Shown: piece after piece, positions 16,994 through 25,228 of the stretch
How the letters are laid out: each line of letters begins with the position of its first letter
Position numbering within the stretch: position 1 is the stretch's first letter
NCBI GenBank assembly: GCA_964503335.1
Contig: CAZCZZ010000043.1
Location: 1 to 35,368, forward strand
DNA length: 35,368 nt
Direction: 5' to 3'
From: CAZCZZ01 sp964503335
Lineage (GTDB): Bacteria > Verrucomicrobiota > Kiritimatiellia > CAIVKH01
The notes under the pieces: model-generated
Database searches by the model: none
Seen by the model: the letters and a program-made list of their open reading frames with translations, nothing else
Told to the model about the DNA's origin: nothing
Position numbers and translations under genes: made by a program

Positions 16994-17485
16994 GTGCAAA
17001 TTGTGATCGAACCACATGCTGCGGTATGGGAGATGATCGAAGCCGGGGGGCGAACCGTTCAATCGTTCGGACTCAATCGACTTCTCGGCCAGATATATGT
17101 CCTGCTCTATCTATCGCGGGAGCCTCTTGCCCTTGAGGTTGTTGCGGCTGAACTTGGAGTCAGCAAGGCGAGTGTAAGCATAGCCTGCCGCCAGTTGGAG
17201 TCCTGGGGAGCCATTCGATGCACGTGGCGTAAAGGGGACCGCAGGGACTATTATGAAGCTGAGTCTGATGTGGGCGTCATTCTCAAGTCAGGCTTGCTGA
17301 CATCCCTGTCCAAGAAATTGGAGTCCGCGAAGGTTCAGATCGAACGAAGCCTGCGTCTCCTGTCCGAAGGCGATTTGGACCCCGAACGCGTCGAGTTCCT
17401 TCGCAAGAAGCTGAAGGATGCGGAAAATCGGCGCTCTCGCCTTGCCAGACTGCTCAATAACCCTGTTGTTCGAAGAATGTTGTGA
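16994..17485 (+). CDS. GbsR/MarR-family transcriptional regulator
   Basis: 163 residues. LNRLLGQIYVLLYLSREPLA is the hallmark GbsR segment before a winged helix-turn-helix (VVAAELGVSKASVSIACRQLESWGAIR, about 43-70). A basic wing (WRKGDRRDYYE) and a C-terminal helical dimerisation region follow. Family members repress transport or envelope genes in response to small molecules. The start is uncertain: GTG 16994 (or GTG 17003) keeps a helix before the hallmark, while ATG 17033 is the first ATG. None has a clear Shine-Dalgarno site. It follows the antiterminator by 107 bases with the dyad in between, so it probably has its own promoter and may control the downstream assembly genes. Confidence 0.85.
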   Translation: MQIVIEPHAAVWEMIEAGGRTVQSFGLNRLLGQIYVLLYLSREPLALEVVAAELGVSKASVSIACRQLESWGAIRCTWRKGDRRDYYEAESDVGVILKSGLLTSLSKKLESAKVQIERSLRLLSEGDLDPERVEFLRKKLKDAENRRSRLARLLNNPVVRRML

Positions 17486-17491
17486 TCTCTC

Positions 17492-17650
17492 ATGCGGGCA
17501 CCTATGCCGCGCAGTAGTGAAATACTGATGCTACGCCGTGTTGGTTCCATCCCGGGAAGCGACGGGGGCGAAGCCTGCCGTGAGTCCATGTGCCTGCCCG
17601 TGATACCGGGTGATCCTTTGCTGCGACTGCTAGAGCGCGAGATCCCATGA
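17492..17650 (+). CDS. Possible 52-residue small protein coupled to wzy
   Basis: An open frame from ATG 17492 to TGA 17650 encodes 52 residues (MRAPMPRSSEILMLRRVG at the start, ending LLRLLEREIP). Its stop overlaps the polymerase start as ATGA (17647-17650), the same coupling used elsewhere in this locus. It fills the otherwise empty spacer after the GbsR-like gene. No ribosome-binding site, signal peptide or known motif is seen, so it may be chance. Confidence 0.25.
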   Translation: MRAPMPRSSEILMLRRVGSIPGSDGGEACRESMCLPVIPGDPLLRLLEREIP

Positions 17651-18584
17651 GCGCATGGTCCCTGCGATTTACGATGTGGTACATGGCTGTCCTGCTAACA
17701 CAGCCACAGAACCGCTTTCTATTCCTCTATCCCTTTCACATTGCCGACATTGCGGTCATGGGGGCTTTGGGCTTCCATGTGCTGGCGTGCGGACAGGGTG
17801 AGGCCCAGCTGCTGAGAATGGGCCGCGCCACGGTCCTGTGTCTGACGGTACTGATCCTCGCGACCATCTCGAATTACACGGGGCCACTCCAGGCGGTCTA
17901 TGGCTGGAACCCGTATATGGACATCCTCTTCAAGAATGCCCTGGTGCTGCTATTGGTCGAGGCGGCATGCACTTCGATCGCAAGGGTTTGGATGGTTCAA
18001 GCGACATTGGCGATATGCACTCTCTGGTGGATCAAGGGCGGGCTTCGGCTCGCGGCTGCCGGCGCAACCCACGCAGGTGACCGACTGATGGGACCCGGCG
18101 TATCCCTGGTCGAGAACCCCAACGGGTTTGCCTACATGCTTTGTGTGATGATTCCCATCTACTTCTACTTCTTTCAGCAGTCGAAACAGAAATGGTTGAA
18201 GTATGCATGGTTGTTCGTGGCCATAGCGTCCATTTTCATCGTGCTGAAGACAGGCAGCAGGACCGGCATGCTCTGCTTGATCGGCTGTGCCGCGTTCGTC
18301 ATTCCGAAGTATCTGATGAAGTACAAGATGGTGCTTGGCATATCGGCGACGTCTCTCTTCCTGCTCTGGGGCAGTATCGGGGAGAGCAATATCGAACGAT
18401 TCAAATCGATCCCCCAATCCTTTATGCACTTCTTCATGGGCTCGGCGGATGAAAAGCGACCGGAGGAAATGGGGCAGGATGAACAGAGCGCCTGGGAAAG
18501 GCGCATGAAGAACAAACACACGAAGGAACTGATCATGATGTATCCGCTCTTCGGCAGCGGAATGTACACAAATGACAAGTTGAT
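17647..18584 (+). CDS. wzy: O-antigen ligase/polymerase-like membrane protein (3' end in gap)
   Basis: 312 visible residues with about eight or nine membrane segments. The conserved signature of the Wzy/WaaL (O-antigen ligase) family is present: VENPNGFAYMLCVMIPIYFY, then LKTGSRTGMLCLIG, followed by a loop rich in charged residues (SADEKRPEEMGQDEQSAWERR) and YPLFGSGM. Family role: joins lipid-linked repeat units into polymer at the periplasmic face, or ligates polymer to an acceptor. The polymerase role is favoured because export and chain-length genes are here. The C-terminal part is lost in the N block at 18585; it is not fused to the following aminotransferase. Confidence 0.82.
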
Positions 18585-18684
18585 NNNNNNNNNNNNNNNN
18601 NNNNNNNNNNNNNNNNNNNNNNNNNNNNNNNNNNNNNNNNNNNNNNNNNNNNNNNNNNNNNNNNNNNNNNNNNNNNNNNNNNNN
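18585..18684. other. Assembly gap (100 N)
   Basis: Exactly 100 N between the polymerase and the aminotransferase. The missing ends (about 26 residues of the aminotransferase plus the end of the polymerase) probably need more than 100 bases. Confidence 0.99.
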
Positions 18685-19773
18685 TTTGAATCCCAGCACT
18701 TCATCCTGGGCCCGGTGGTGCAGGCCTGCGAGAAGGCCATTGCTGAATACTCCGGCTGCAAGCACGGTGTGGGTGTATCATCCGGCACCGACGCCCTTCT
18801 CGCGGTGCTCATGGCCGAGGGCATCGGTGCAAACGACGAGGTCATCACCACGCCGTATACATTCTTCGCGACGGCAGGATGTATTGCCCGGTTGGGCGCG
18901 CTGCCCGTCTTCGTGGACATCGATCCCGCGACGTTCAACATAGATCCCCATCTCATTGAAAAGGCCGTAACCTCTAGGACAAAGGCCATCATGCCGGTCC
19001 ATCTCTATGGCCAGTGCGCCGACATGGACCCCATTCTCGCAGTGGCCGCGAAACATAACCTTGTGGTGATTGAAGACGCCGCGCAGGCCATCGGGTCCGA
19101 ATACAAGGGTCGCCGGGCCGGATCCATGGGCCACTACGGCTGCTTCTCCTTCTTCCCGTCAAAGAACCTGGGCTGTGCCGGGGATGGTGGCATGGTGACT
19201 ACGAATGATCCGGCAAGAGCCGAGCGCGTAGCGCTCATGCGCACCCACGGCTCGAAGCCGAAGTACTACCACAAAGTTGTCGGCGGAAATTTCCGCCTCG
19301 ACGCGCTGCAGGCCGCCGTGGTGAACGTGAAACTCAAGTATCTGGACGGATGGACGAGGGGAAGGCAGGCCAATGCCCTGCGCTACAACCGGCTCCTTGA
19401 GGAAGCTGGGCTTGCTTCGGGCCCCATCGGGCTTCCGCGCATTCCCCGGTCGACGGCCGCGCACGCCGCGGGACGACCCCCGGAATCAGGTGATTGCCGA
19501 TGCCGGCACATCTTCAACCAGTATGTCATCCGCGCCAGGGACCGCGACGGGTTGATGGAACACTTGAAGAAGAACCAGATCGGCTCCGAGATCTACTATC
19601 CCGTGCCCATGCATGAGCAGGAGTGCTTTGCCTATCTCGGGTACAAGGCGGGAAGCATGCCCGAGAGCGAGCGGGCCGCGCGCGAAACGATGGCGCTGCC
19701 CGTGTATCCCGAACTCACGGATGAGCAGGCGACGTATGTCGTGGCTTGCATCAAGTCCTTCTATGGCGGCTGA
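18685..19773 (+). CDS. DegT/DnrJ/EryC1-family sugar aminotransferase 1 (5' end in gap)
   Basis: 362 visible residues from FESQHFILGP onward; about 26 N-terminal residues are missing. PLP-site motifs are present: SSGTDALL, PVHLYGQCADMDP, VIEDAAQAIG (Asp to the PLP ring nitrogen) and FFPSKNLGCAGDGG with the Schiff-base lysine. The NFRLDALQAA and YYPVPMHEQECFAYLGYK segments are typical. It transfers an amino group to a keto-sugar nucleotide; it resembles WbpE/WlbC-like enzymes acting on UDP-3-keto sugars. That would pair with the Gfo/Idh dehydrogenase at 34503 (inference). Oddity: between LPRIP and RHIFNQYVIR there is an Arg/Ala/Pro-rich stretch about 10 residues longer than usual. Confidence 0.9.
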   Translation, partial: FESQHFILGPVVQACEKAIAEYSGCKHGVGVSSGTDALLAVLMAEGIGANDEVITTPYTFFATAGCIARLGALPVFVDIDPATFNIDPHLIEKAVTSRTKAIMPVHLYGQCADMDPILAVAAKHNLVVIEDAAQAIGSEYKGRRAGSMGHYGCFSFFPSKNLGCAGDGGMVTTNDPARAERVALMRTHGSKPKYYHKVVGGNFRLDALQAAVVNVKLKYLDGWTRGRQANALRYNRLLEEAGLASGPIGLPRIPRSTAAHAAGRPPESGDCRCRHIFNQYVIRARDRDGLMEHLKKNQIGSEIYYPVPMHEQECFAYLGYKAGSMPESERAARETMALPVYPELTDEQATYVVACIKSFYGG

Positions 19774-21316
19774 GTTGACGCGACGAGTTCCCGAAGGCGT
19801 GAATACTTTTCCCGAGCCCATGCAACGCGCACGACTCATCTGTAGCGCAATTTTCGGACTGGCCGTCATCGCCTTGTCCTTCCACGTGCATCGTGAAGCG
19901 GGTTTGACACTGCCAACACCGTGGAACGATGAAGCCTGGCATGCGTGGGAGGGTCATGCGGTTGCGGAGACGGGTGGCGTGCTTTCACCGGAAATCAATC
20001 CGGATCGCCCGACAATTTTTAAGGGCCACGGCTATTCCTACTTCCTCGGATTGGTATTCAAGCTGTTCGGCTTTTCACTTGAAACGGCGCGGTGGTCGTC
20101 ATGGGCATGCACCGTCGCAATCCTGATCGGGTTTCTCGTTCTCTACGGACGTATGCCCATGCCGTGGCTGAGCTATCCCATCGTCGGCGCGTACTTCCTC
20201 GGATCGTCTTACGTGGTCGCGGGCAATATCGTGCGCGAGGATGCGCTGACCATCGCCCTGGCCGTTGCGGCTTATGTTCTTCTCCAGCGGGAACAGGTGT
20301 TCAAGGCCGCGTGCATTGCTTCGCTCGCCGTCCTTGTTCATCCGAACGGACTCTACTTCCTCCTGCCGCTCCTCGCTGTCCTGGTCTACGAGTGGGTGAC
20401 GCGAGGCGTTCGGTTGAAGCGAAGCGATGTTGTGCTGGCAATCGTATGCGGAGCGTGCGTCGCGGCGAGCGCCTGCCTCGTCATCAGCAACTGGACGCAC
20501 TTCATGAGCGACTTTTTCGGCGCCGGGCTCGGGGTTCAGTCGCAACGCGATCCTGCGGGGTCCATCGCATCGCCCGGAAGCATCGTTGCCTACCTATGGT
20601 TCGGCATCCTGTTCGCCGCGGCCTACTTCCTCGATCGGCGCTGGATGATCCCGCTGACGTTCGGCCTCTGCTGTCTTGCGCCGCCCATCCTGAACCAGGA
20701 AATGTGGTATGCCGTATATCGCGTAACGGCTTTCATGACACTGATCGTGGTCACGGTGCAGATGGTCGCCCTGCTTGGTCGTCGTGTACTGCCTGCGACA
20801 TGGAGCGTCGCGCCCGGCGTTGCGGGAATTGCATGCGCGCTGCCGCTCTTGGTATTCAGCCTGAAACACGGCTTCATCGAGGGACCCCGCGGATACCCCG
20901 CAGACATGACGTGGGGGTGGGGCATGCGGATGGAAGAGGCCGGTGTGCCATACCTTGAGCAGGGCGATGTTGACGCAGTTGCCGGGCTCCTCCGACTCGA
21001 ACTGGCCAGCGTGGCTGAACCCGTGGCGGAATTCCACAACCTTGGCGCCGACTCGCTGTTCTTTAAGGCCGCGCTGCAGGGCATCCAGGTGCGCCATCGC
21101 GTGTATACAGAGCACGGCGGACATGTTATCGTTTTTCACGTGTCGCGCTACCAGCCGTCGTGGTTTCAGTCGCAGTTGCTCGAGGCGATGACCTCCCGGG
21201 GCGTTGATCTGGCCCAACCGGCCTATGTCCGCCATGAAACGGAAAAGTGGTATATCCTGCGCACATCGAAACCGCGCGGAATCGCGGGCCAACAGCTGCA
21301 AAATCCGGTGACCTGA
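19763..21316 (+). CDS. GT-C type membrane glycosyltransferase 1
   Basis: About 517 residues. An N-terminal membrane segment is followed by LPTPWNDEAWHAWEGHAVAE, which places an acidic pair (Asp56-Glu57) in the first periplasmic loop as in GT-C/ArnT/PMT enzymes. About ten or more hydrophobic segments and a C-terminal soluble domain (about 400-517) follow. Family role: transfers a sugar from a polyprenyl-phosphate donor at the outer face of the inner membrane. Start ATG 19763 overlaps the aminotransferase by 11 bases; ATG 19820, just before the first membrane segment, is equally possible. The open frame extends further upstream inside the aminotransferase, but that part is its shadow. Confidence 0.75.
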   Translation: MAAELTRRVPEGVNTFPEPMQRARLICSAIFGLAVIALSFHVHREAGLTLPTPWNDEAWHAWEGHAVAETGGVLSPEINPDRPTIFKGHGYSYFLGLVFKLFGFSLETARWSSWACTVAILIGFLVLYGRMPMPWLSYPIVGAYFLGSSYVVAGNIVREDALTIALAVAAYVLLQREQVFKAACIASLAVLVHPNGLYFLLPLLAVLVYEWVTRGVRLKRSDVVLAIVCGACVAASACLVISNWTHFMSDFFGAGLGVQSQRDPAGSIASPGSIVAYLWFGILFAAAYFLDRRWMIPLTFGLCCLAPPILNQEMWYAVYRVTAFMTLIVVTVQMVALLGRRVLPATWSVAPGVAGIACALPLLVFSLKHGFIEGPRGYPADMTWGWGMRMEEAGVPYLEQGDVDAVAGLLRLELASVAEPVAEFHNLGADSLFFKAALQGIQVRHRVYTEHGGHVIVFHVSRYQPSWFQSQLLEAMTSRGVDLAQPAYVRHETEKWYILRTSKPRGIAGQQLQNPVT

Positions 21317-22369
21317 ATGCACAAGGAACTCGTCAAACGATTTAAGTGTCCGGCCTGCAACGCTGATGCGTCCCGGCTTGAAGTGACGACGTTTCGTGAA
21401 CAGGGCGACGTCGTGCTCGATGGCGTCCTGATCTGCCCTGCATGCAAGGGCTGGTATCCGATCGAGGATGCCTTGCTGGAACTGGTGGTGCCCGACCTGC
21501 TGGACAAAGAGGGTCTGGCCGGGTTCTTCCACGCATACGAAGCGAAGCTGATCGCCGCAGGTTGCCGATTGCCCGACATGGCGAAAATCGCCGCGGGCCA
21601 TGAAGCCCAGATCGAGCAGCGGAAGCACTTTGACTGGTACGCCGACAACGAGCAGCAGGACTACAACGCGTACCAGAATACTCCCTTCTGGCGCGCCGCC
21701 GATACCATCGCGTTCTCCCGGTGGAAGACCATGGTCCGCAAGGACGCGTGGATCCTTGACGTGGGCAGCGCCGACGGTCGCAGCTCGTTTCAATGGACGG
21801 ACCTCGTCGATCACGTCGTCGGGTTCGACATATCAAAGAAGATGATCCGGAAGGCCATCCTGCGTGCCCGCAAGGCGGGATTGGAACAGCGCACCAGCTT
21901 CTTCGTGGGTGATGCGGACCGGATTCCCGTTCGTGACGCGGCCTTCGAGTATGCGTGCACCTACGGCGTGCTCCATCATGTCCCTAAGCCCGATGCAACG
22001 TATCGCGAGATCATCCGCTTGATTAAGCCGGACGGTATCTTCTTTGCCTCGGAGAACAACAAATCCGCGTTTCGCGCAGTCTTCGACTGGCTGATGAGAA
22101 TCTCGCCCCTCTGGACGGAACTCGCCGGCGAGGAGCCCTTGATTTCATTGGCCATGGTGAATGACTGGGCGAAAGGCCAGCCGGTCAGGGTCTCGACAAG
22201 GACCGCAGTATTCCTTCCACCGCATGTCTTCAACATCGTCGGTAACTCGGTGGCGAAGCCGCTCATGCGCCTGACGGATTGCCTGAATCAAGGGCTGCCC
22301 TGGTTCAGGCATCAGGGCGGATTGATCGTGTTTGAATCCCAGAAAACGACCGGGGCTTCCGCATTATGA
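21317..22369 (+). CDS. SAM-dependent methyltransferase with N-terminal zinc ribbon
   Basis: 350 residues. CPAC...CPAC (Cys11, 14, 40, 43) forms a Trm112-like zinc ribbon. The class I methyltransferase domain has motif I ILDVGSADGRSS, an acidic residue in VVGFDISKKM, VGDADRIPVRDAAFEYA and GVLHHVP (Methyltransf_11 style). The C-terminal 80 residues are basic and hydrophobic. It probably methylates a sugar hydroxyl or a lipid-linked intermediate in this pathway, from context; the target is not evident. The ATG directly follows the stop of the GT-C gene, and the end overlaps the next gene by 4 bases. Confidence 0.88.
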   Translation: MHKELVKRFKCPACNADASRLEVTTFREQGDVVLDGVLICPACKGWYPIEDALLELVVPDLLDKEGLAGFFHAYEAKLIAAGCRLPDMAKIAAGHEAQIEQRKHFDWYADNEQQDYNAYQNTPFWRAADTIAFSRWKTMVRKDAWILDVGSADGRSSFQWTDLVDHVVGFDISKKMIRKAILRARKAGLEQRTSFFVGDADRIPVRDAAFEYACTYGVLHHVPKPDATYREIIRLIKPDGIFFASENNKSAFRAVFDWLMRISPLWTELAGEEPLISLAMVNDWAKGQPVRVSTRTAVFLPPHVFNIVGNSVAKPLMRLTDCLNQGLPWFRHQGGLIVFESQKTTGASAL

Positions 22370-23364
22370 ACTCCAAGAATCACCCTCTTTCCGGGAGTCG
22401 CTGCCTGGTCACCGGCGGGCTCGGATTCATCGGCAGCAATCTCTGCCATCGCCTTGTGGGCCTCGGAGCCAAGGTCACGATCATCGACGCGATGATACCG
22501 GAGTTCGGCGGCAACCTGTTCAACATCGAGTCCATACACGATCGCGTGACGATCAACTACGGGGACATCTGCGATGCGCGCGCCATGGATTGGCTCATTC
22601 GCGGTCAGGATTACGTCTTCCACCTGGCCGGACAGGTTTCGCATGTGCGAAGCCTGACCGATCCCTACCTGGATATCGATTTCAACATCAAGGGAACGGC
22701 CGTGGTGGTCGAGGCCATGCGACGATTTAATCCCAAGGCGCGCATTGTCTTCACGGGTACGCGTGGTCAATACGGGCCGGCTACGAAGCTACCGGTCAGC
22801 GAGGACGCGCCCACCAATCCGAAGGGCATCTACGAGCTTTCCAACCTGACCGCGGAAAAGATCATCAAGGTCTACTTCGAAACGCACGGCATTCCAGCAG
22901 TCATGCTTCGCCTGACGAATATCTACGGACCGCGCGCGCAGATGAAACACTCGCAGTACGGCGTGGTGAACTGGTTCGTGCGGCTTGCCCTCGACGGGAA
23001 GATGATTCCCGTCTTCGGCGACGGCAAGATTCTTCGCGATTTCCTCTATGTCGACGATTGCGTCGAGGCGATTCTGCAATCGGCTTGCAGCGACGCCGTA
23101 CTTGGCGAAGTGCTCAATGTGGGTGTCGATACGCCAACGAGTTTCATCGACCTCGTTCAACTGCTCGTGAAGACGGCCGGAACGGGAAGTTGGCAGTACG
23201 CGGAATTCAGCGCGGAGAGAAAAGCGCAGGAGCCGGGCGATTTCTATTCGGACATCACGAAGATCCGCAAGCTGCTCGGCTGGTCTCCCTCCGTATCGCT
23301 GGAGGAGGGAATTCGTCGCACCCTCGATTTCTACAGGCAGAACAAGTCGTACTACTGGGCATGA
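22366..23364 (+). CDS. Extended SDR (NAD-dependent epimerase/dehydratase-like) with altered active site
   Basis: 332 residues. Rossmann motif GGLGFIG (17-23), Asp in IIDAM, FHLAGQVSH and RLTNIYGPRAQM are all typical of nucleotide-sugar epimerases/dehydratases. The catalytic YxxxK is changed: Tyr156-Glu-Leu-Ser-Asn160, with Asn (codon 22843-22845) where Lys normally stands; another lysine follows at 165. The Ser/Thr site reads FTGTRGQYG. The rest of the fold looks intact (HSQYGVVNWFVR, GDGKILRDFLYVDDC), so this is not a decaying gene. It overlaps its neighbours by ATGA on both sides, linking it with the methyltransferase and the acyltransferase. Confidence 0.9.
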   Translation: MNSKNHPLSGSRCLVTGGLGFIGSNLCHRLVGLGAKVTIIDAMIPEFGGNLFNIESIHDRVTINYGDICDARAMDWLIRGQDYVFHLAGQVSHVRSLTDPYLDIDFNIKGTAVVVEAMRRFNPKARIVFTGTRGQYGPATKLPVSEDAPTNPKGIYELSNLTAEKIIKVYFETHGIPAVMLRLTNIYGPRAQMKHSQYGVVNWFVRLALDGKMIPVFGDGKILRDFLYVDDCVEAILQSACSDAVLGEVLNVGVDTPTSFIDLVQLLVKTAGTGSWQYAEFSAERKAQEPGDFYSDITKIRKLLGWSPSVSLEEGIRRTLDFYRQNKSYYWA

Positions 23365-24125
23365 GCCGACTCCCCGAAGACCCGTCGTTCGAGCTTATCG
23401 CGAACCACTGCGCTGTTTCCCGCTTGAGCACGGTTTCGCGTGATGCCTGGCTTGGTCACGCGGTCACGATCTATCCGAAATGTACCATTGGCTCGCGAAC
23501 CGCGCTGATGGATGGCGCGGTGATTGGCAGGCCGCCGCTGCCGACACCCACGCTTAGCCTTGCGGTTTCAGTCGGCTACAGGGACCTGAAGATCGGAGCC
23601 GACTGCCGTATCGGCGCCCATGCCGTCATCTATACGGGTTGCGAGATCGGATCGTCGGTTCTCGTGGGCGATCTTGCGAGTATGCGCGAGGACTGCAAGG
23701 TCGCCGACGGGTCCGTCGTGGGCCGTGGTGTCATGATGCTGGCCGGCGTTTCCGTGGGCGCCCGCAGCAGGATTCAGGACCAGGTGCATCTCGCCGGAGA
23801 CACGGTTGTGGAAGCCGATGTGTTCATTGGGATGGGTGTTGTGACGACCAACGACAACGACATCTACCTGTCCCGCTTCGGACTCGTGGAGCCGCGCATC
23901 CGTGGCGTGATCATCCGTAGATTCTCCGTCGCTGGCGCCGGTGCCACGATACTTCCCGGCGTCGAGATTGGTCAGGGCGCCATGGTTGCGGCCGGCTCTG
24001 TCGTCACGCGCGATGTGCCTCCCTGGACGATCGTGGCGGGCTCACCTGCAAAGAAGCTGAAGGATGTGCCGTCGGAGTGGCGTCGATGTGTCGAACAGCG
24101 GTTCTCCGAGGAGAAGCAGGTGTGA
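23361..24125 (+). CDS. Left-handed beta-helix (hexapeptide) acyltransferase
   Basis: 254 residues from ATG 23361 (ATGA overlap with the SDR). There are many hexapeptide turns: IGSRTALMDGAVIG, IGADCRIGAHAVIY, VGARSRIQDQVHLAG. The C-terminal block VAGAGATILPGVEIGQGAMVAAGSVVTRDVPPWTIVAGSPAKKL is described here as the typical closing coil (about 195-238). TTNDNDIYL is the loop seen in sugar N-acyltransferases such as FdtC/QdtC and WlbB. It probably acetylates the amino sugar made by the adjacent aminotransferase (24125), with which it shares one base (TGATG). The acyl donor and sugar are inferred from context. Confidence 0.88.
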   Translation: MSRLPEDPSFELIANHCAVSRLSTVSRDAWLGHAVTIYPKCTIGSRTALMDGAVIGRPPLPTPTLSLAVSVGYRDLKIGADCRIGAHAVIYTGCEIGSSVLVGDLASMREDCKVADGSVVGRGVMMLAGVSVGARSRIQDQVHLAGDTVVEADVFIGMGVVTTNDNDIYLSRFGLVEPRIRGVIIRRFSVAGAGATILPGVEIGQGAMVAAGSVVTRDVPPWTIVAGSPAKKLKDVPSEWRRCVEQRFSEEKQV

Positions 24126-25228
24126 TGGATATCAAGTTCGGAGACCTCTCGCGGGAGTTTCACGAGCTGGAGGAACCGCTCTCCACGGCCGTCCTTGGCG
24201 TTATGCGGCGCGGGTGGTTCGTGCTTGGCCCCGAGGTGGAGCAGTTTGAAACGGCCTTCGCACGTCATCACCGGATGGCGCATGCCGTCGGCGTCGCGTC
24301 CGGGACCGATGCACTGGCCCTCGCGCTTCGCGCCTGCGGGGTGGGCGCCGGGGATGAGGTGCTGACGGTTCCACTGACAGCAGTGCCCACGGCGAGCGCC
24401 ATCTCGATGACGGGTGCCACGCCTCGCTTCGTTGATTGTGAACGCAAGACGAGGCTGATGGATATTACCAGGGTCGAGGCGTGCCTTACGTCAAGGACCA
24501 AGGCCATCATTCCCGTGCACCTGTACGGGCTGTGCGTGGACATGGATCCGCTGCTTGAGATCGCGGCGCGACGGGGTCTGCCGGTGATCGAGGATTGTGC
24601 CCAGAGCCAGGGCGCAATGTACAAGGGTCGCATGGCGGGCACGATGGGGTTATTCGGTTGCTTCAGCTTCTATCCGAGCAAGAACCTCGGGTGCTACGGC
24701 GACGGCGGTGCCATCGTCACGAATGCATCGCCGATGGCCGACATGCTTCGCAAGCTGCGCAACTATGGCCAACGGGAGCGCTACCGCCACGAGATCAAGG
24801 GCGTCAACAGCCGGCTCGATGAAGTGCAGGCGGCGATTCTTCGCGTGAAGCTACCTCATGTGGACGCATGGAACGAACGCCGACGCCTTCTTGCGGCGAG
24901 GTACGCTGCGGCACTCGCGAACATGCCTTTGGAATTACCGTCGGACGTCGACGCAAGAAGGCACGTCTACCACTTGTATGCCGTCAACGCCGAGAAGAGG
25001 GACGAGCTGCAGGCGCACCTGGCCCGCTCGGGCGTTCAGACGCTGATCCATTACCCCCGTGCTGTCCACCTCCAGGAGGCCTATTCCGACCTCGGTTATC
25101 GAGCAGGCTCCTTTCCCGTGGCCGAACAATTGGCTGCAACCACCGTCTCGCTGCCTCTCTATCCGCAACTGAAGGACGAAGAGGTTGACTATGTAGCCGG
25201 GGAAGTGAGGTCGTTCTTCAAGTCATGA
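24125..25228 (+). CDS. DegT/DnrJ/EryC1-family sugar aminotransferase 2
   Basis: 367 residues. VASGTDALALAL, PVHLYGLCVDMDP, VIEDCAQSQGA (Asp157, ring nitrogen partner) and FYPSKNLGCYGDGG with Lys186 as Schiff-base lysine identify an active PLP aminotransferase. It is not an RfbH-type dehydrase, which lacks this lysine. HIYP-like segment LIHYPRAVHLQEAY is near the end. It resembles QdtB/FdtB 3-aminotransferases that act on 3-keto-6-deoxy sugars and usually sit beside an acyltransferase, as here. ATG 24125 shares a base with the acyltransferase stop; the end overlaps the next gene by ATGA. It is a distant paralogue of the enzyme at 18685. Confidence 0.92.
   Translation: MDIKFGDLSREFHELEEPLSTAVLGVMRRGWFVLGPEVEQFETAFARHHRMAHAVGVASGTDALALALRACGVGAGDEVLTVPLTAVPTASAISMTGATPRFVDCERKTRLMDITRVEACLTSRTKAIIPVHLYGLCVDMDPLLEIAARRGLPVIEDCAQSQGAMYKGRMAGTMGLFGCFSFYPSKNLGCYGDGGAIVTNASPMADMLRKLRNYGQRERYRHEIKGVNSRLDEVQAAILRVKLPHVDAWNERRRLLAARYAAALANMPLELPSDVDARRHVYHLYAVNAEKRDELQAHLARSGVQTLIHYPRAVHLQEAYSDLGYRAGSFPVAEQLAATTVSLPLYPQLKDEEVDYVAGEVRSFFKS

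Noticed and set aside
17647..19773. An uninterrupted frame that looks like a polymerase-aminotransferase fusion of about 700 residues
   Set aside because: It is continuous only because the 100 N block happens to keep frame. The two halves belong to unrelated families, and each lacks the end next to the gap.
24125..25228. Aminotransferase 2 as RfbH (CDP-4-keto-6-deoxyglucose 3-dehydrase)
   Set aside because: RfbH replaces the PLP lysine by histidine; here the lysine is present (SKNLG), so it is an aminotransferase.
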